Source of the DNA: Agriotes lineatus
Taxonomy: Eukaryota > Arthropoda > Insecta > Coleoptera > Elateridae
NCBI GenBank assembly: GCA_940337035.1
Contig: OW679202.1
Coordinates: 50,981,763 to 51,045,762 of the forward strand
Length of the DNA stretch: 64,000 nucleotides
Direction of reading: 5' to 3'
Under the pieces are notes generated by a model that saw only the letters and a program-made list of their open reading frames with translations, was not told the DNA's origin and searched no databases. Positions 47,866 through 58,632 of this stretch are shown piece by piece. Numbering within the stretch: position 1 is the stretch's first letter; each line of letters opens with the position of its first letter. The position numbers were made by a program, and so were the translations under genes.

Positions 47866-48160
47866 AACTGTTTTCGCTATTTATAACAAATTATATTCTT
47901 TTCTATACAACTGCGGTCACCCCCAGTTCATGTAGCATGATCATTTTGAAACATCGACATTTACTCCAACTATTGAATCAATTTGTCATCTCCCTTTGAG
48001 TTTTACACAGTTTAGAAGATTCATGTAACGTTTGTTATTCTACAAAGAGAAAGCTGAAAAGAAAAAGTTTATTGCAACTATCCAACTTAGTGGATACTTT
48101 TGAAAGTGCTTAATGACTAGTTTAGTAGATTTACTTTTTTAACCGTAAACCAGCTCTAAT
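47866..48160. other. spacer, nothing recognised
   Basis: Short AT-rich stretch between the tandem array and the SINE. Confidence 0.5.
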
Positions 48161-48500
48161 TTGCGCCAGCGTGGATGAGCAGTTAGGGAGCGCAGGCTGC
48201 GGTGCCACGGTACGGGGTTCAATACCCACATCTGGCAACTAGCGGGCGGCCCACCCAGTCGCTTTAAAAATTGGGTACCGAAACCACAGTTGTGGAAGAA
48301 GGACAAGTAAGGCAGTCGTCGAAGGTGTGATGTTAACCACATCATCCAGTACGCCGTTAACGTGTGCCAGATTGACTGGGTTTCGGAAAGAGATATTTCG
48401 GCGACCCTTGCTCGCCGTGTTTCAGGTCATCTTACTACTCGTATGTGTGGAATGAAGTGCCCTGAACTTTACTTGGCTTTACAACTGTTCCAAATTATTT
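48161..48500 (+). mobile_element. tRNA-derived SINE
   Basis: A GC-rich head holds an A-box-like TGGATGAGCAGTTAGGG (about 48171) and a B-box-like GGGGTTCAATACCCA (48215-48229) at tRNA spacing. A non-tRNA body follows (GGGCGGCCCACCCAGTCGC onward). The composition contrast with the flanks supports insertion. The tail is not clear. Frames of 68-70 codons on either strand are by-products. Confidence 0.6.
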
Positions 48501-49329
48501 TTAAGTGGTGCTTAATGAAGATCCATATAGCCACGCAGAATTTTATTATACATGCCGTTTCTTATATTATCTAATTATTATAATTACTTTTTAAACAACT
48601 CCAATTATATCTGGAGAATTTCGATAAGAAACATATACAACGGGGTATCTTTATTTTCCTGTTGTCCTTGAAATCATCGTATAAGAATCTCATGGTTGCT
48701 TTGTTTGCCAAGTCTATTCAAATGCTATTTCGCGGTATCCAAGCACTGTTGCATGTTGCAGCTATTAATATTCAGAATTGCAGGAAATAGGAGGGACACT
48801 ATCTGAAAATATTATGGTGGTAGTTATTATTGACGACGCTAACGCTTTCGTTTCATTTTTATTCTGCCTCAACTTGCTTAGAATGTTTAACTTTCAAATT
48901 TGCTTGGTTGCCAATTTGTTCATACGTGTTTCAGATTGTGTAAATTACTAAATATATAGTTCTATCTATAGTGCACTACAGGATCGTATACATTTATGAG
49001 CTGTCTTTGTTTTGAACAGTTGACAATTGAGCTAGATTAATATGGTAAAAAATATCATGCAATGTTTCTGTACGTGAGATAACCATCCTTTCAACGCGAA
49101 TGCAAAAACAGATACTGAAGCTTTTCGATCGGGATCGATTTATCTTTTATTCTTACAAGGATACATTTTTCTTTGCTACATTCTAATACAAGGCGCATAA
49201 TAGGCGCATTACTGCAATATATAATCTAAAAACGAAGGAGCTCTAGTTATCACCAAGAATACTATATTTTCTTAGAGCTGGTTTGTTGCAGCTTTTCACG
49301 TCCCTATTTTTATTTTCTCATTCTATGAT
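48501..49329. other. no gene recognised
   Basis: Intergenic AT-rich DNA. Confidence 0.5.
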
Positions 49330-50560
49330 AGTTCTACTCAAATCAGAAAATGATGTAGATGCAGTTATAAAATACCCCACAAGAACCATACAATAAGCTG
49401 AATGGAGCTGTACTCCAGTAGAGCTAGAACCAGAAGACCTTACCAACTGTCTCAATTATTGGAAAAGGTTGAAGAAAACAAAAATCTAAGGAAGCGCTGA
49501 CAAGTTATAAGGAATCCTATAGACGAAACAAAACACAATCGAGCCATCAAGCAATTAAAAGAATTGCCAAACCAAGACAAAAATTACGGTACCAAGAATT
49601 TCCTCGAAACGCTCGCAGCCACTAATTGAACCGACTATTCCCTTTGGAAGGTCACGAAAATGTTAAGTCCGCAAAATACTGAAACGCCTACAAAACGACG
49701 AAGAAAACAAACAGATTTGCTGAACGTCTCGGCCATGTCGTTAAACGCTTCCCAATAAAGGTTCTCTCTATAGGAGAGAAACACATCCTCGAAAATTTTC
49801 ACGCCCCCGATCAAATGTAGCCATTCTATCGGTAATAAAGTTCGATCTAAACGTAATTACGGGAGAATACTGAAACAACTACCATACGAGCGCATAATTT
49901 TCAATGCCATACTCAGATTGTATCGTACGCATTCGATAAACTTTTCCTGGACAGGCCATCTTAGAAGACAAAAGCTTAATCTCAAATAATCAATTTGGAT
50001 TTCACTAGCAGCTCTACCATAGATCAGGTGCACAGAGTTGCCAAATGAAAATAAGAGTGCCTGGAGAGCAAGAGATATCGTTCTGTTGCCATCCTGGGCA
50101 TCTTCCAGGCATTTGACAAGGCCTTGGATAAAGCTCTCATATATGATCAAGAATGGATTAACCCACCCGTTCTACACAATATTGCAGTACTACCTTAAAA
50201 ATGGAAGCTACCTAGTGAAGCATGGTGATTTTCGCAGTGCCTTTACAATCTGAAGTACAACAGGACAGTCTCCCCCCTTCCCACCATGTACCTCCTGTAC
50301 ATCGATCTTTTGAACCAAAAGTACGGGGATAGCTAGTTTTGCTGATGATACGAACGTAATGGCCTCACACCAAAATCCTTGCTTCCCAATTCCTGCATGA
50401 ACATCTAGGTCAAGTTGAGAAATGGTTGAAGTTGTGGCATATTAAAACTAGTTGTACTAATCCACTGACATAACCTTGCCTATGCAATGAGGTGACATTA
50501 AGCAACACCCCCTTCCAGAAAAAGAGGAGGCACAACTAAGTCAATTTCCTGTACAGCGCA
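49330..50560 (+). pseudogene. decayed jockey-type LINE RT
   Basis: Plus-strand pieces in order: ESYRRNKTQSSHQAIKRIAK-like wording near 49510-49570, DYSLWKVTKML (about 49635), NQFGFH near 49988, a damaged motif A region IFQAFDKALDKAL near 50105, and FADDT at 50338-50352 (motif C). LGQVEKWLKLWHIK near 50410 and a final block with TLSNTPFQKK (about 50490) follow. Motif order and spacing fit a jockey-clade polymerase. Heavily frameshifted. Confidence 0.6.
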
Positions 50561-50639
50561 TTTACATATAGTTCTTTAAGACAGATTGTAAATAATTCAG
50601 ACAGTCAATAAAAACATATATACTAGTTGTTGCTCTTAA

Positions 50640-50860
50640 GAAGGTTACAATATTTTGATCTATGCATTGCTATCTTTTCAAGTTTTTTACAAACCATTTC
50701 GTCTTTTCTTTTTTGAATTTGCTTCAAAATTTAGATCATGAGCTTATATTGTCAATATTTCTTCATCGGTTACTCTATCTATCCAACTTATTTTCACTGC
50801 TCTTCTGTAGCGCAACATATCTTTGGCTTCAAGTCTTCTCTTGTCTGTTTTTCCATTGTT
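50640..50860 (-). pseudogene. small LINE fragment
   Basis: The minus strand reads RQEKT...LEAKDMLRYRRAVKI followed by SWIDRVTDEEIL, resembling the LEAxEMWxYRRxLxISWTDxVTNEEVL segment at the C-terminal end of insect RTE-like LINEs. Too short to classify further. Confidence 0.5.
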
Positions 50861-51119
50861 TGCATATAATGTTGTACATGATGGTCACACTACTTTTTCC
50901 TACTTCGGTACAGAAAGTACTCACTTTCAGCACTTAAATGCGTGCTCAAAGTACCACTGGCTGCACTCTAAACTCTAATAATCATAAATTTATTGCAGAA
51001 TGTGAACCGTCATAGGAAAAATAGCATGTAACACGCGTGCGGAAATGGCTATTGCCAAATTATTATAATTGGAGCACTTGCTATCGATCGTGCTCCAACT
51101 TTTATACGCATTTTGCAAT

Positions 51120-51420
51120 AAAGCCCTGTCCATACTGGTATAACTACTGCTTAGCATTTGGAAGGTCGTGGGTTCGATTCCCGTCGCCGTCTGCTCTGAT
51201 TCACGTTTTTATGTGGTTTTCCTGAGTCAACAGGGTACATTCTCTGAAGCGAATGTCGGAGCAGTACTTCTCCACCTTTCGTGGCCTCTCTTCCGTTGCG
51301 CATCGTTCCTTTCACGAACCCATCTTGAAATTCCGGTTATTGGCTTGACGAGGAACGCAAGGTCCCTATAGCAGCGCGCCCCCACTTGGTGGAATTGAAA
51401 TGACTCTGAACCATTTACAT
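51120..51420 (+). mobile_element. tRNA-derived SINE
   Basis: A perfect B box GGTTCGATTCC lies at 51171-51181 inside GGTCGTGGGTTCGATTCCCG, with an eroded A-box region upstream. The body starts ATGTGGTTTTCCTGAGTCAA and has GCGAATGTCGGAGCAG, resembling the GTGGTTTTCC...CAAATGCCGG body shared by several insect tRNA-SINEs. Ends are not sharp. Confidence 0.6.
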
Positions 51421-51637
51421 TACTTGGTATAACACTATTGTCAAATTACTTTGAAAAAGAACACTTCAGTTTGTCGCATTAAATAGTTATATTTATTCTA
51501 ATCATCGTTTTTATATTGTCTTTTACGGTTTTAAAATGTAAACTAAAATTTTTTATGATAGATTTGTATATGGCATGGATTATGATATAAGCTGTTTCCA
51601 AAATGGAAGATCTTCACTTTTGAGATAAAAAAAATCG

Positions 51638-51737
51638 NNNNNNNNNNNNNNNNNNNNNNNNNNNNNNNNNNNNNNNNNNNNNNNNNNNNNNNNNNNNNNN
51701 NNNNNNNNNNNNNNNNNNNNNNNNNNNNNNNNNNNNN
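51638..51737. other. assembly gap, 100 N
   Basis: Exactly 100 N, the conventional length for a gap of unknown size. It interrupts the minus-strand gypsy RT just after YIDDILI, so the rest of the gypsy polymerase may be lost here. Confidence 0.98.
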
Positions 51738-51907
51738 ATATCAGAATATCGTCGATATAATGCACACAGAAATCTTCATACTAGCTTAGTAACTTTTGCA
51801 TAGCACGTACCAGAACTGCACAAGATGTTTATAACCCAAAACGAACACATTTAAAATAGAAAATAGCGTCTTCAATACTGAATCCCGTGTACTTTCTTGA
51901 ATCTTCA
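51738..51907 (-). pseudogene. gypsy RT, C-terminal half (motif YIDD)
   Basis: The minus strand reads ISLHEDSRKYTGFSI, then a damaged VMPFGL region (KCVRFGL, stop) and QKLLS.YEDFCVHYIDDILI. This is the part of a Ty3/gypsy RT around motif C, with an in-frame stop after FGL. It continues the RT start at 52696-53022 after an interruption and ends at the assembly gap. Confidence 0.75.
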
Positions 51908-52690
51908 TGTAGCGAGATCAGCCAAAATAAATTTTTACTTCCGTTTACGATGAAGGTAGTATTGAATTCACCTCAAAAATTCGATATTGAGTTTTCAAAA
52001 AATCTTTACGTTTTAGAGTTTTCTGAACCCAAAAAACATGCTTTTGTTTATTGGTCTGTCTGTTAGTTTGTCTGTATCTGTCTGTCTGCCTGTGAACAGA
52101 ATATCTCAAAAACAAGAAAAGTATTGGCGTTGAACCTTCATATATAAGTTTTGTGTACTATCTAGATGCGACAGCAAGCTCTTGAAGAAAATCGTACAAC
52201 TGGAAGTATGGTGCTTACTCTTGTGATTTTTCAGTTTTTTCTATTTTTTCAAAAACGACAAACAATTTTTTTGAAACTTTAAATTTTTATTACATTTTTA
52301 ATGTGTATTGATGTGAGATAGGCGATTTTCAAATTAAATGCTTCAAAAATAGGGTTGTTTTGCTTTTTTTTTTTCTTTAACTCCTATTTTAAATACAACA
52401 CTCGGTATATTATTACATTTATAAATTTAACTTAAAATTTGAGAGAAAATTTGTCTCTTTAACTAACGCTCTATTTTGTACGGTTTCTGTACAATTTGTA
52501 ATTCTTGAAAAATTTTGACAAACGCTTATCAATTAAAAATAAAATTTTTGGCTAATTATAAGGTCACTGTTAAGAAAAGTTTTGTGCGTGTATCACACCA
52601 TATTTTTAAATCTAACTTTGATAAAACTTTCTAATTCCAAATTCTGCTCAGTAATATCTCGATAGTTTGTGAAGATTCATATGGTGGTTT
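51908..52690. repeat. repeat interrupting the gypsy RT
   Basis: AT-rich non-coding DNA between the two gypsy RT halves. Its beginning (TTACTTCCGTTTACGATGAA, then GGTAGTATTG, then TCTGTCTG repeats and CTCAAAAACAAG) follows the same order of parts as 39035-39240, which suggests a copy of the same non-autonomous element. The gypsy codons expected between DTRK and ISLHED (about 50) are missing, so the insertion was accompanied by a deletion. Confidence 0.5.
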
Positions 52691-52695
52691 TGTAT

Positions 52696-53204
52696 TTAAT
52701 ATATCTTTCTGGTATCAACGCATAAACGTATTGACCCGTCACGTAAAGTGACATCAACTTTTGTCCGTGACTGTTTTATTACCCCTTCTTCTAACATTTT
52801 TTTTATTTCAGCCTTTAATTTTTCTCGTAATACATACGGCATTGGATATTTTTTGCAATTAAAACACTTTTTCTCGTTTGCTACTAGTTTCTGAACACAT
52901 TTCTTAACTTGCTTTGGTTCTTGATTAAGAACTTCTTTATAGCCGTTGACTATTTCTATTATTTTGTCTTTAAATTGAATCATTTTCTCTCCTTTCTGTT
53001 CGTTATTTAGCAAATCCTTCAATATGGCATAATTATTAATTATTATATCATCCTCTAACTTTGTAGTTATTCCAATTAGTATCGTCTTCGCACATAGCTC
53101 GGCAACAATTTTTCGTATAGTCTCCAGCTCTTTCAGGATGGCAACAATTTATTTCATCGTCTCCAGTACTTTTTGCATGGCAACAATTTATTTTTTCCTC
53201 GTAA
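52696..53204 (-). pseudogene. gypsy pol: 13-aa repeats and start of RT
   Basis: The minus strand from 53204 down has an open stretch with a threefold 39-bp repeat (53101-53200), then CAKTILIGITTKLEDDIII and LKDLLNNEQKGEK. The RT entry follows with KKYPMPYVLREKLKAEIKKM, EEGVIKQSRT and LRDGSIRLCVDTRK, standard Ty3/gypsy wording for the first RT blocks. It lies downstream of the protease (56105-56445) in the same orientation, separated from it by the R2-type LINE. Broken by that LINE on one side and a repeat on the other. Confidence 0.8.
53101..53200 (-). repeat. 39-bp in-frame tandem repeat
   Basis: GGCAACAATTT starts at 53101, 53140 and 53179, with CTCCAG(C/T) at matching positions between. 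The period of 39 bp equals 13 codons. On the minus strand two frames stay open across it, one giving repeats of INCCHAKSTGDDE type and the other of KIVAILKELETIR type. Likely an expanded spacer in the gypsy polyprotein. Confidence 0.6.
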
Positions 53205-55985
53205 TCTTCTTTGGCTCCGCCCAAGGCTTTATTATTATATTATAGTCATGATACTCATACTTCATCAACTGAAATTGACAGTAAAGTAGATATTAATGTG
53301 GAAGTTAAAAAACTGGATAATGAAGTTAAGCTTTGGAAAGAAAAATTTGAGAATTCTAATTATACTGGAGAAGAGGAATTCAGTAACGATGTTGAGGAAT
53401 TTGGAAATTTTTTAAGTAAGTGTATTGATGTTCTTCCTGGGCCAAAACATCCGGCAAGGAAATATTTTGAAGCGCGTAAAAGAAAAAACTATTTGAGAAG
53501 TAACAAGCCGTTTACATCATTTAACCCCCAAAGAACTTCAAAACGGAGAAAGGAAAACAAGAAAGAGGAATATGAATATCAATTAACTCAATACTTATAC
53601 TACAATCAAAGACGTAAAGCTGTTAGAAGGATATTAAATAGTGATGAAAAACAAATTTGTAAAATAGATAATGAGACGATTTACAATTATTATAAAAATA
53701 TTTTTGAAAAAGAAAACAATAAAATTAAGACACACTACTCTTCGAAGCTGTTAGAGATTGAACGTGAAAATGTAAACTCCACTTATGTCGTAACTGTAAC
53801 TGAAGAAGAAATTAAAAACGCCATTAAGGGTATTAAAGTAGACACTTCGTCGGGTCCTGATAGGGTAATTATGAGAAGTATTAAATGCAATGCTAAAATA
53901 CCCGCAATTCTTGCTAGAATAGCTTCAATTATGTTGGAAAAATGTTTTGTACCAAAAAGTTTTAAACTGGCAAGGACTATTTTAATATATAAAAAAGGAA
54001 ATCCAAGTGAAATGGGCAATTGGCGACCTATATCTATTTGTTCACTTCTTCGACGTATAATTGAAAGAACACTAGAAAAGCACGTTCGCCGATATGTAAA
54101 TATAAATGAAAACCAAAGAGGTTTTATGAATACACCGGGTTGTCACATCAATACCACAATTATCGAAAGTATCCTTAAAAAGGTTAAAACGCATAAAGAA
54201 GATGTTACCATTATTTTTTTGGATATTGAAAAAGCATACGATTCAGTAGGACATGACCACCTTAGAAATGTAATTAATTCTTCTGAACTTCCATCTCATT
54301 TGCAAAATTTACTTGTAAAATTGCAAGTTGATAATGAATCATTTATCCAAACAAGTTTTCATAGGTCTAAACGTTTTAATATTAAGAAGGGTGTGTTTCA
54401 AGGCGCTCCTTTATCTCCCCTATTATTTAACATGTCTATTAACCACATTTTTGATGAGCTTTCTGAACCAAATGTAGCTATGAAATACGGATTTACGTTG
54501 GTAGAAGATATCAAACCTTTAACAGTTTTGGGATTTGCTGACGATACGGTGATAATTGGTAAAAACAAGTCTGCTGCTATAGACCTTTTACATATTGTTG
54601 AAGATAAATTCGGAGAGATTGGGTTGAACATTAATATAGCAAAATCTTCAGCAATTGTCATTGAAAAAGGCGGTGTGAAAGAAGATTTTATAACTTCTGC
54701 ATTCAATGGAATTTCTTCATCTATTGGAAGTAATGACACGATTAAATACCTAGGTGTAACATTTGCTGATTCTTTGGTTTTCGATCGAAATACGGTAATT
54801 AAAAAGCTGGCAAATCGTTTAGAGATTCTGACTAAATCTCCATTATTAAATTGTGATCAAAAACTGCATATTTTAAATCAATATATTTCCCCCACCTTAA
54901 CTTATCAGTTTCAGACTGCGCCTTTAAAGAAAATCCCAAGATGTTATTTAGAAGATCTAGATAAAATTATAAGAAGTTGTGTTCGTGAAATTTTAGAAAT
55001 ACCAGGTGATTCGCCAAATGGCTTTCTGTATAGTAGTAAATCAGTGAAGGGTTTAGAAATTTTTAATTCTTCGTGGGAGTTATTTATACAACAATATAAT
55101 AAATTTTCACTTCTACAAAAATCACAATGTCCCGAAATTACTATTAATTTTGAAGAAGCAAAAAAGTATTGTCTTGACTCATTAAAAGTCACAGAGGCAG
55201 ATTTCAGAGATATTAGACCAGAAAAAATTTGTAGTAAACTTATCCGATCAACCTTGAGAGACAAGGCATATGAAGAATGGTGTGGTCACATTCAAAAAGG
55301 AAGAGGGGTTATTTTGTTTAAAGAAGTTAAACATGCAAATCAATGGGTTTATAAAAAGCAAGGCCTTACAATATCTGAATGGAGAGATTGCCTTAAGATG
55401 CAATGTAATGTCGCGCCTGTTCGTAGTGTTCCTGGACGCAGTACCCACACAACCCGCTGCAGACATTGTGGCGAGTTTGAAACTCTTGCTCATGTGTTGG
55501 GATATTGTAGCTTTAGTGAACTACTGAGAATTAAAAGACACAATGATGTCAGGCACATTATTGCAAATGCATTGAGGTCCAAAGGATATGAAGTACATGA
55601 AGAAGTAGTTGGAGTCTCGGATAAAGACAGCATCAGAAGAATTGATATTATGGCTATCAATACAACTACACGAGAAGCTTATATAATAGACCCAACAATT
55701 CGTTTTGAGAATAACGAGAAACAGGCCGAAGAAGTACATCGTAAAAAAACCGAAATTTATGAACCGACAATTAATTACTACAAGGATAAATTTAACGTCA
55801 ATAGCATAACCATCATCGGGCTTCTTTTCGGTGCACGGGGAACATTGGTTAAATTTTATGTTGATTTTAGAAAAAAATTTAGTCTACCTAAATCTTTGGA
55901 TCTTGATATTACTATGAAAATTTTAAGAGGATCTGTAGCCATCTTGAGAAACCATTTATATGGACAATCAAAAGTAAATGTTTAG
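53205..55985 (+). CDS. R2-superclade LINE polyprotein (RT and restriction-like endonuclease)
   Basis: Open frame of about 925 codons, counted from TTG at 53211, ending TAG at 55985. An in-frame TAA at 53202 bounds it and there is no ATG in the first ~215 codons, so translation would need a non-AUG start or the 5' end is truncated. Reverse transcriptase: SGPDRV (~213), RPISICSLLRRIIERTLEKH, motif A FLDIEKAYDSV (~336), motif B GVFQGAPLSPLLF, motif C FADD (442-445) and YLGV. C-terminal part: zinc knuckle C750-x2-C753-x7-H761-x4-C766, then RRID (D812), IIDPTIRFE (D827) and a Lys-rich helix (~845), the restriction-like endonuclease signature of site-specific LINEs such as R2, R4 and NeSL. N-terminal zinc finger/Myb domains of R2 are not seen and ORF length is below the usual ~1,000-1,200. 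Sits inside a minus-strand gypsy element. Confidence 0.88.
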   Translation, partial: SSLAPPKALLLYYSHDTHTSSTEIDSKVDINVEVKKLDNEVKLWKEKFENSNYTGEEEFSNDVEEFGNFLSKCIDVLPGPKHPARKYFEARKRKNYLRSNKPFTSFNPQRTSKRRKENKKEEYEYQLTQYLYYNQRRKAVRRILNSDEKQICKIDNETIYNYYKNIFEKENNKIKTHYSSKLLEIERENVNSTYVVTVTEEEIKNAIKGIKVDTSSGPDRVIMRSIKCNAKIPAILARIASIMLEKCFVPKSFKLARTILIYKKGNPSEMGNWRPISICSLLRRIIERTLEKHVRRYVNINENQRGFMNTPGCHINTTIIESILKKVKTHKEDVTIIFLDIEKAYDSVGHDHLRNVINSSELPSHLQNLLVKLQVDNESFIQTSFHRSKRFNIKKGVFQGAPLSPLLFNMSINHIFDELSEPNVAMKYGFTLVEDIKPLTVLGFADDTVIIGKNKSAAIDLLHIVEDKFGEIGLNINIAKSSAIVIEKGGVKEDFITSAFNGISSSIGSNDTIKYLGVTFADSLVFDRNTVIKKLANRLEILTKSPLLNCDQKLHILNQYISPTLTYQFQTAPLKKIPRCYLEDLDKIIRSCVREILEIPGDSPNGFLYSSKSVKGLEIFNSSWELFIQQYNKFSLLQKSQCPEITINFEEAKKYCLDSLKVTEADFRDIRPEKICSKLIRSTLRDKAYEEWCGHIQKGRGVILFKEVKHANQWVYKKQGLTISEWRDCLKMQCNVAPVRSVPGRSTHTTRCRHCGEFETLAHVLGYCSFSELLRIKRHNDVRHIIANALRSKGYEVHEEVVGVSDKDSIRRIDIMAINTTTREAYIIDPTIRFENNEKQAEEVHRKKTEIYEPTINYYKDKFNVNSITIIGLLFGARGTLVKFYVDFRKKFSLPKSLDLDITMKILRGSVAILRNHLYGQSKVNV

Positions 55986-56110
55986 TAATTACAGTTGTAA
56001 ATTAATGAAACCATTATTTAAATTTATGTTAATGTTAATGCTTTTTATGTAATATGCTGTGTCTTTTGGCAAGCTAGATTGCTAGCCAGTTGTACAATAA
56101 AGTTCTATAT
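55986..56110 (+). other. LINE 3' UTR
   Basis: About 120 bp after the stop, with AATAAAG near 56096 and a TATATATGTATATAT end. Beyond about 56110 the sequence is minus-strand gypsy protease, so the LINE ends here. No poly(A) tail is present. Confidence 0.6.
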
Positions 56111-56445
56111 ATATGTATATATTCTATTTACACCATCTATTAATATACCTAGCTGCTGAATAATATCTGTTCCCCTTACAAAATCTACACTTGAATCATT
56201 AACTAGGGAAAGTCTAAGGTAATATTCCTGTTTTCCTACAATTACTTTAATGTTCACCATTCTATTCGTTGTTAAAATCCTTCTATTCGTAGCAGACAAT
56301 AAATTGATTTGATTTGTTTTGACGATTTTATCTTGTAAAAACTCTACATGTTGCATAACGATTTCTTCCTTGATTAATGATGTCATGGCTCCACTGTCAA
56401 CTAAAGAGAAATATTCTTGGTTTCTAAATTTTAACTTAAAAAATG
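56105..56445 (-). pseudogene. gypsy aspartic protease domain
   Basis: The minus strand reads TFFKLKFRNQEYFSLVDSGA and continues to MTSLIKEE. LVDSGA is the catalytic D-S/T-G of retroviral-type aspartic proteases, and later RGTDIIQQLGILIDGVNR fits the ILG-type C-terminal half. The open frame is 60+ codons before and 90 after the catalytic site, about the right size for the domain. It is cut at 56105 by the R2-type LINE and at 56446 by LTR-like DNA. Same orientation as the RT pieces at 51738-53204, so all belong to one gypsy copy. Confidence 0.8.
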
Positions 56446-57238
56446 TGTAACGCCCCGTTTAAATAGCGCGTTTTGGTACCGGACCACCTTATATTTAAAT
56501 AATGTAGCAAAGGAATTCAGGTTTATTGCATAAAACGCCTGACGTTAGAGATAAGACACCTGGAATAATTTTCTGATCGAAGCACGCTCGCTTGGCTTTT
56601 CCTAAGTAAACTAGCTAGCAAACAGTCGAGCTTCTTTTAGCAGGCCAATACCGCTCTTGTTAAAATAAACAACAACCGCCAGCGCCGTTGTTTTTCTTCA
56701 CAAACGGCAGTAAACAGCTTTGGCCAGTTCCTATGCGAGTTTATTAAGGTTATTCTACAGGTGCTCAAAGAATAACTGAGCCTCCCATTTTTCGTTTCTA
56801 CGTGCAAGCTGGCTAGAAATTCCAGAATGCCTAGAAAGCTTTCTTGCCCCAGTTAGCTGCTCTTTTTGATCGCGGCGTTCTTGGATTCTATGAAATAATG
56901 CAGCCAAATCTTATTTAGAAGTCCTTCTGATCAAGATGCAACACACCAAGATCTTCACCCTCACGATTGCTAAACATAACATCGAATTATAAATGTAATT
57001 ACTTGCATTCTCAGCTCTATTATCGAGAAAGGCAGTTGCCGCAAACATAATCAATTTTTGCTAACGCCTTAGAAATTCAGACTAAAGCGTGTTGAATTAT
57101 TTCCTTTAATCAATCAATTAATAAAGCTAAATAAAGAATGATTAATCGTTTCCAAATTGCTGAAATACGTATGTATCCAAAACTCACTTCCGCCGCGTCC
57201 CTTCGACGTTGTACCCAAATTTTAAATGCCGTATCACA
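56446..57238 (+). mobile_element. LTR-like segment followed by PBS-like site
   Basis: Begins TGTAACGCCCCG exactly where the gypsy protease frame stops and could end at ...GTATCACA (57238), giving TG...CA ends. AATAAA motifs lie at 57119-57136. Immediately after comes GGTGGCGATCCCGAG, which looks like a primer-binding site (TGGCGA...). A leader and a splice-acceptor-like TTTATTTTTTAG (57328-57339) follow. No matching second LTR was found, so this could be an LTR plus leader of a fragmentary element, or the 3' end of a minus-strand one. Confidence 0.35.
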
Positions 57239-58266
57239 GGTGGCGATCCCGAGTTGCAACCCGAGCTATCATTAGCCGATTTTGTGACTAAAATACTTGG
57301 AAGTTGATTCCTATTTATGGTTTATTTATTTTTTAGGCAATTGTCGTACTGGAACACCAGCTGGAGCTCTACAATGATTTATGGTTTGTATTTAATTTAA
57401 AAAGGAAATTTGCAGCATTATTAATTGTGCCCTTTATGAATGGTAGCTTTTACTTGGGTCAGGGTCTTAATTGTTTACACTTTGACTGATTTAAAGGAAC
57501 AAGACTTAACAGAAAATTTATTTATTCTTTGTTGTGTACATGTCATAAGATGAAACTAAAACCTTTGCTAAATTACAAACAAGTCATATAGTATTTTGTT
57601 TCAATTCCGCCGCTGGTCGCTAGATGGGTAGGCGTCGATGTATGACAGCGATTTTCTCCACGTCTGGTTGTTAGATAGTATAGGGTCTTCCCGTTTATGT
57701 TGGCAGACCTGTAATCCCAAAACAAACTAAAAATGACAACTTAGTGCCGATGTAAATAAACGCGAGATTTTAATGTATTTCAATTATAAAGTAACTTGAT
57801 TGAAGCTATGAGTTGGTTAATTTATGTGAACATCTATACACGTGTGCGTCCTTGTGATATCATGGAACATTCGTAGAAGTTATATATGTAGGCTAGCTTG
57901 GTTTCTGTAAAATAACCTCGATTGACAATCGCCGATATTCCAGCCGAGTGTCAATTGTAAATTATGAGTTTTGTGGGACTACTAGAATCGTCTACGCTGC
58001 GAATCAACATTATTTCGACAGCCCAAATATAAGATTAATTCGCAGGCAAACGGTCGGAGCAACCCTCATAAAATGTCAAACAGTTCGGGCAGTCCAGTCC
58101 GATTAATCCGGAGCTGTACTGAACGAACTTGCAGATCCCGTGTTACGCTCATTTTGACATTTTCCTACTTGTTAATTGAAATAATTAGTCAGATTTGGCA
58201 ATTTACTTTTATTCTCTAAATATACAGTACTTTATCCATAGTTAGGCAACCCAAATACCTTCAGCC
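57239..58266. other. no gene recognised
   Basis: Possible retroelement leader or unrelated spacer; no ORF above 60 codons. Confidence 0.4.
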
Positions 58267-58632
58267 TCAATTTTGAATTAAAAGGAACACTTTGTTATCA
58301 GTTCTGCACATACAATCAGCACCTATAGTTTTTCTTCCTTTTTTCGAATTTAACTTTGACATTGATAACCTGGGATCGTGAATTGCTCTGGCCAATTTGC
58401 ATTCCATTCTTTTCCATTGCTTCGATCGTTGAAGTTTGTGCCCTGGGAACCTTTTGCTTCTCTGGCTTTGGTTATAGCCGTCCTCGTCGTTTTGAGGGAT
58501 TTTTGGAGGCAAGGCGCCCTTTGGAACGTTCTGGAAGCCGTTGGGAGTTGCTGCCAGCGTTCGTTCGCTTTTGTTGCGGTTTTGGCATGGGCTCTTCTCG
58601 ATCGAATGGAGCGTTAGGCTGTTCGTCACCAT
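58267..58632 (-). other. basic low-complexity open frame, possible gag debris
   Basis: A 121-codon minus-strand frame rich in Lys, Arg, Asn, Gln and Pro (KRFPGHKLQRSKQWKRME), overlapped by a second open minus frame with similar bias and a 113-codon plus frame. Composition suits the tail of a retroelement gag, but no zinc knuckle is visible and I cannot choose a frame. Lies between two LTR-like stretches. Confidence 0.25.

Noticed and set aside
50038..50253. 71-codon ORF with signal of a small gene
   Set aside because: It lies within and partly out of frame with the decayed jockey polymerase.
54398..55739. Minus-strand ORFs opposite the R2-type LINE
   Set aside because: Antisense shadows of the long plus-strand coding frame.
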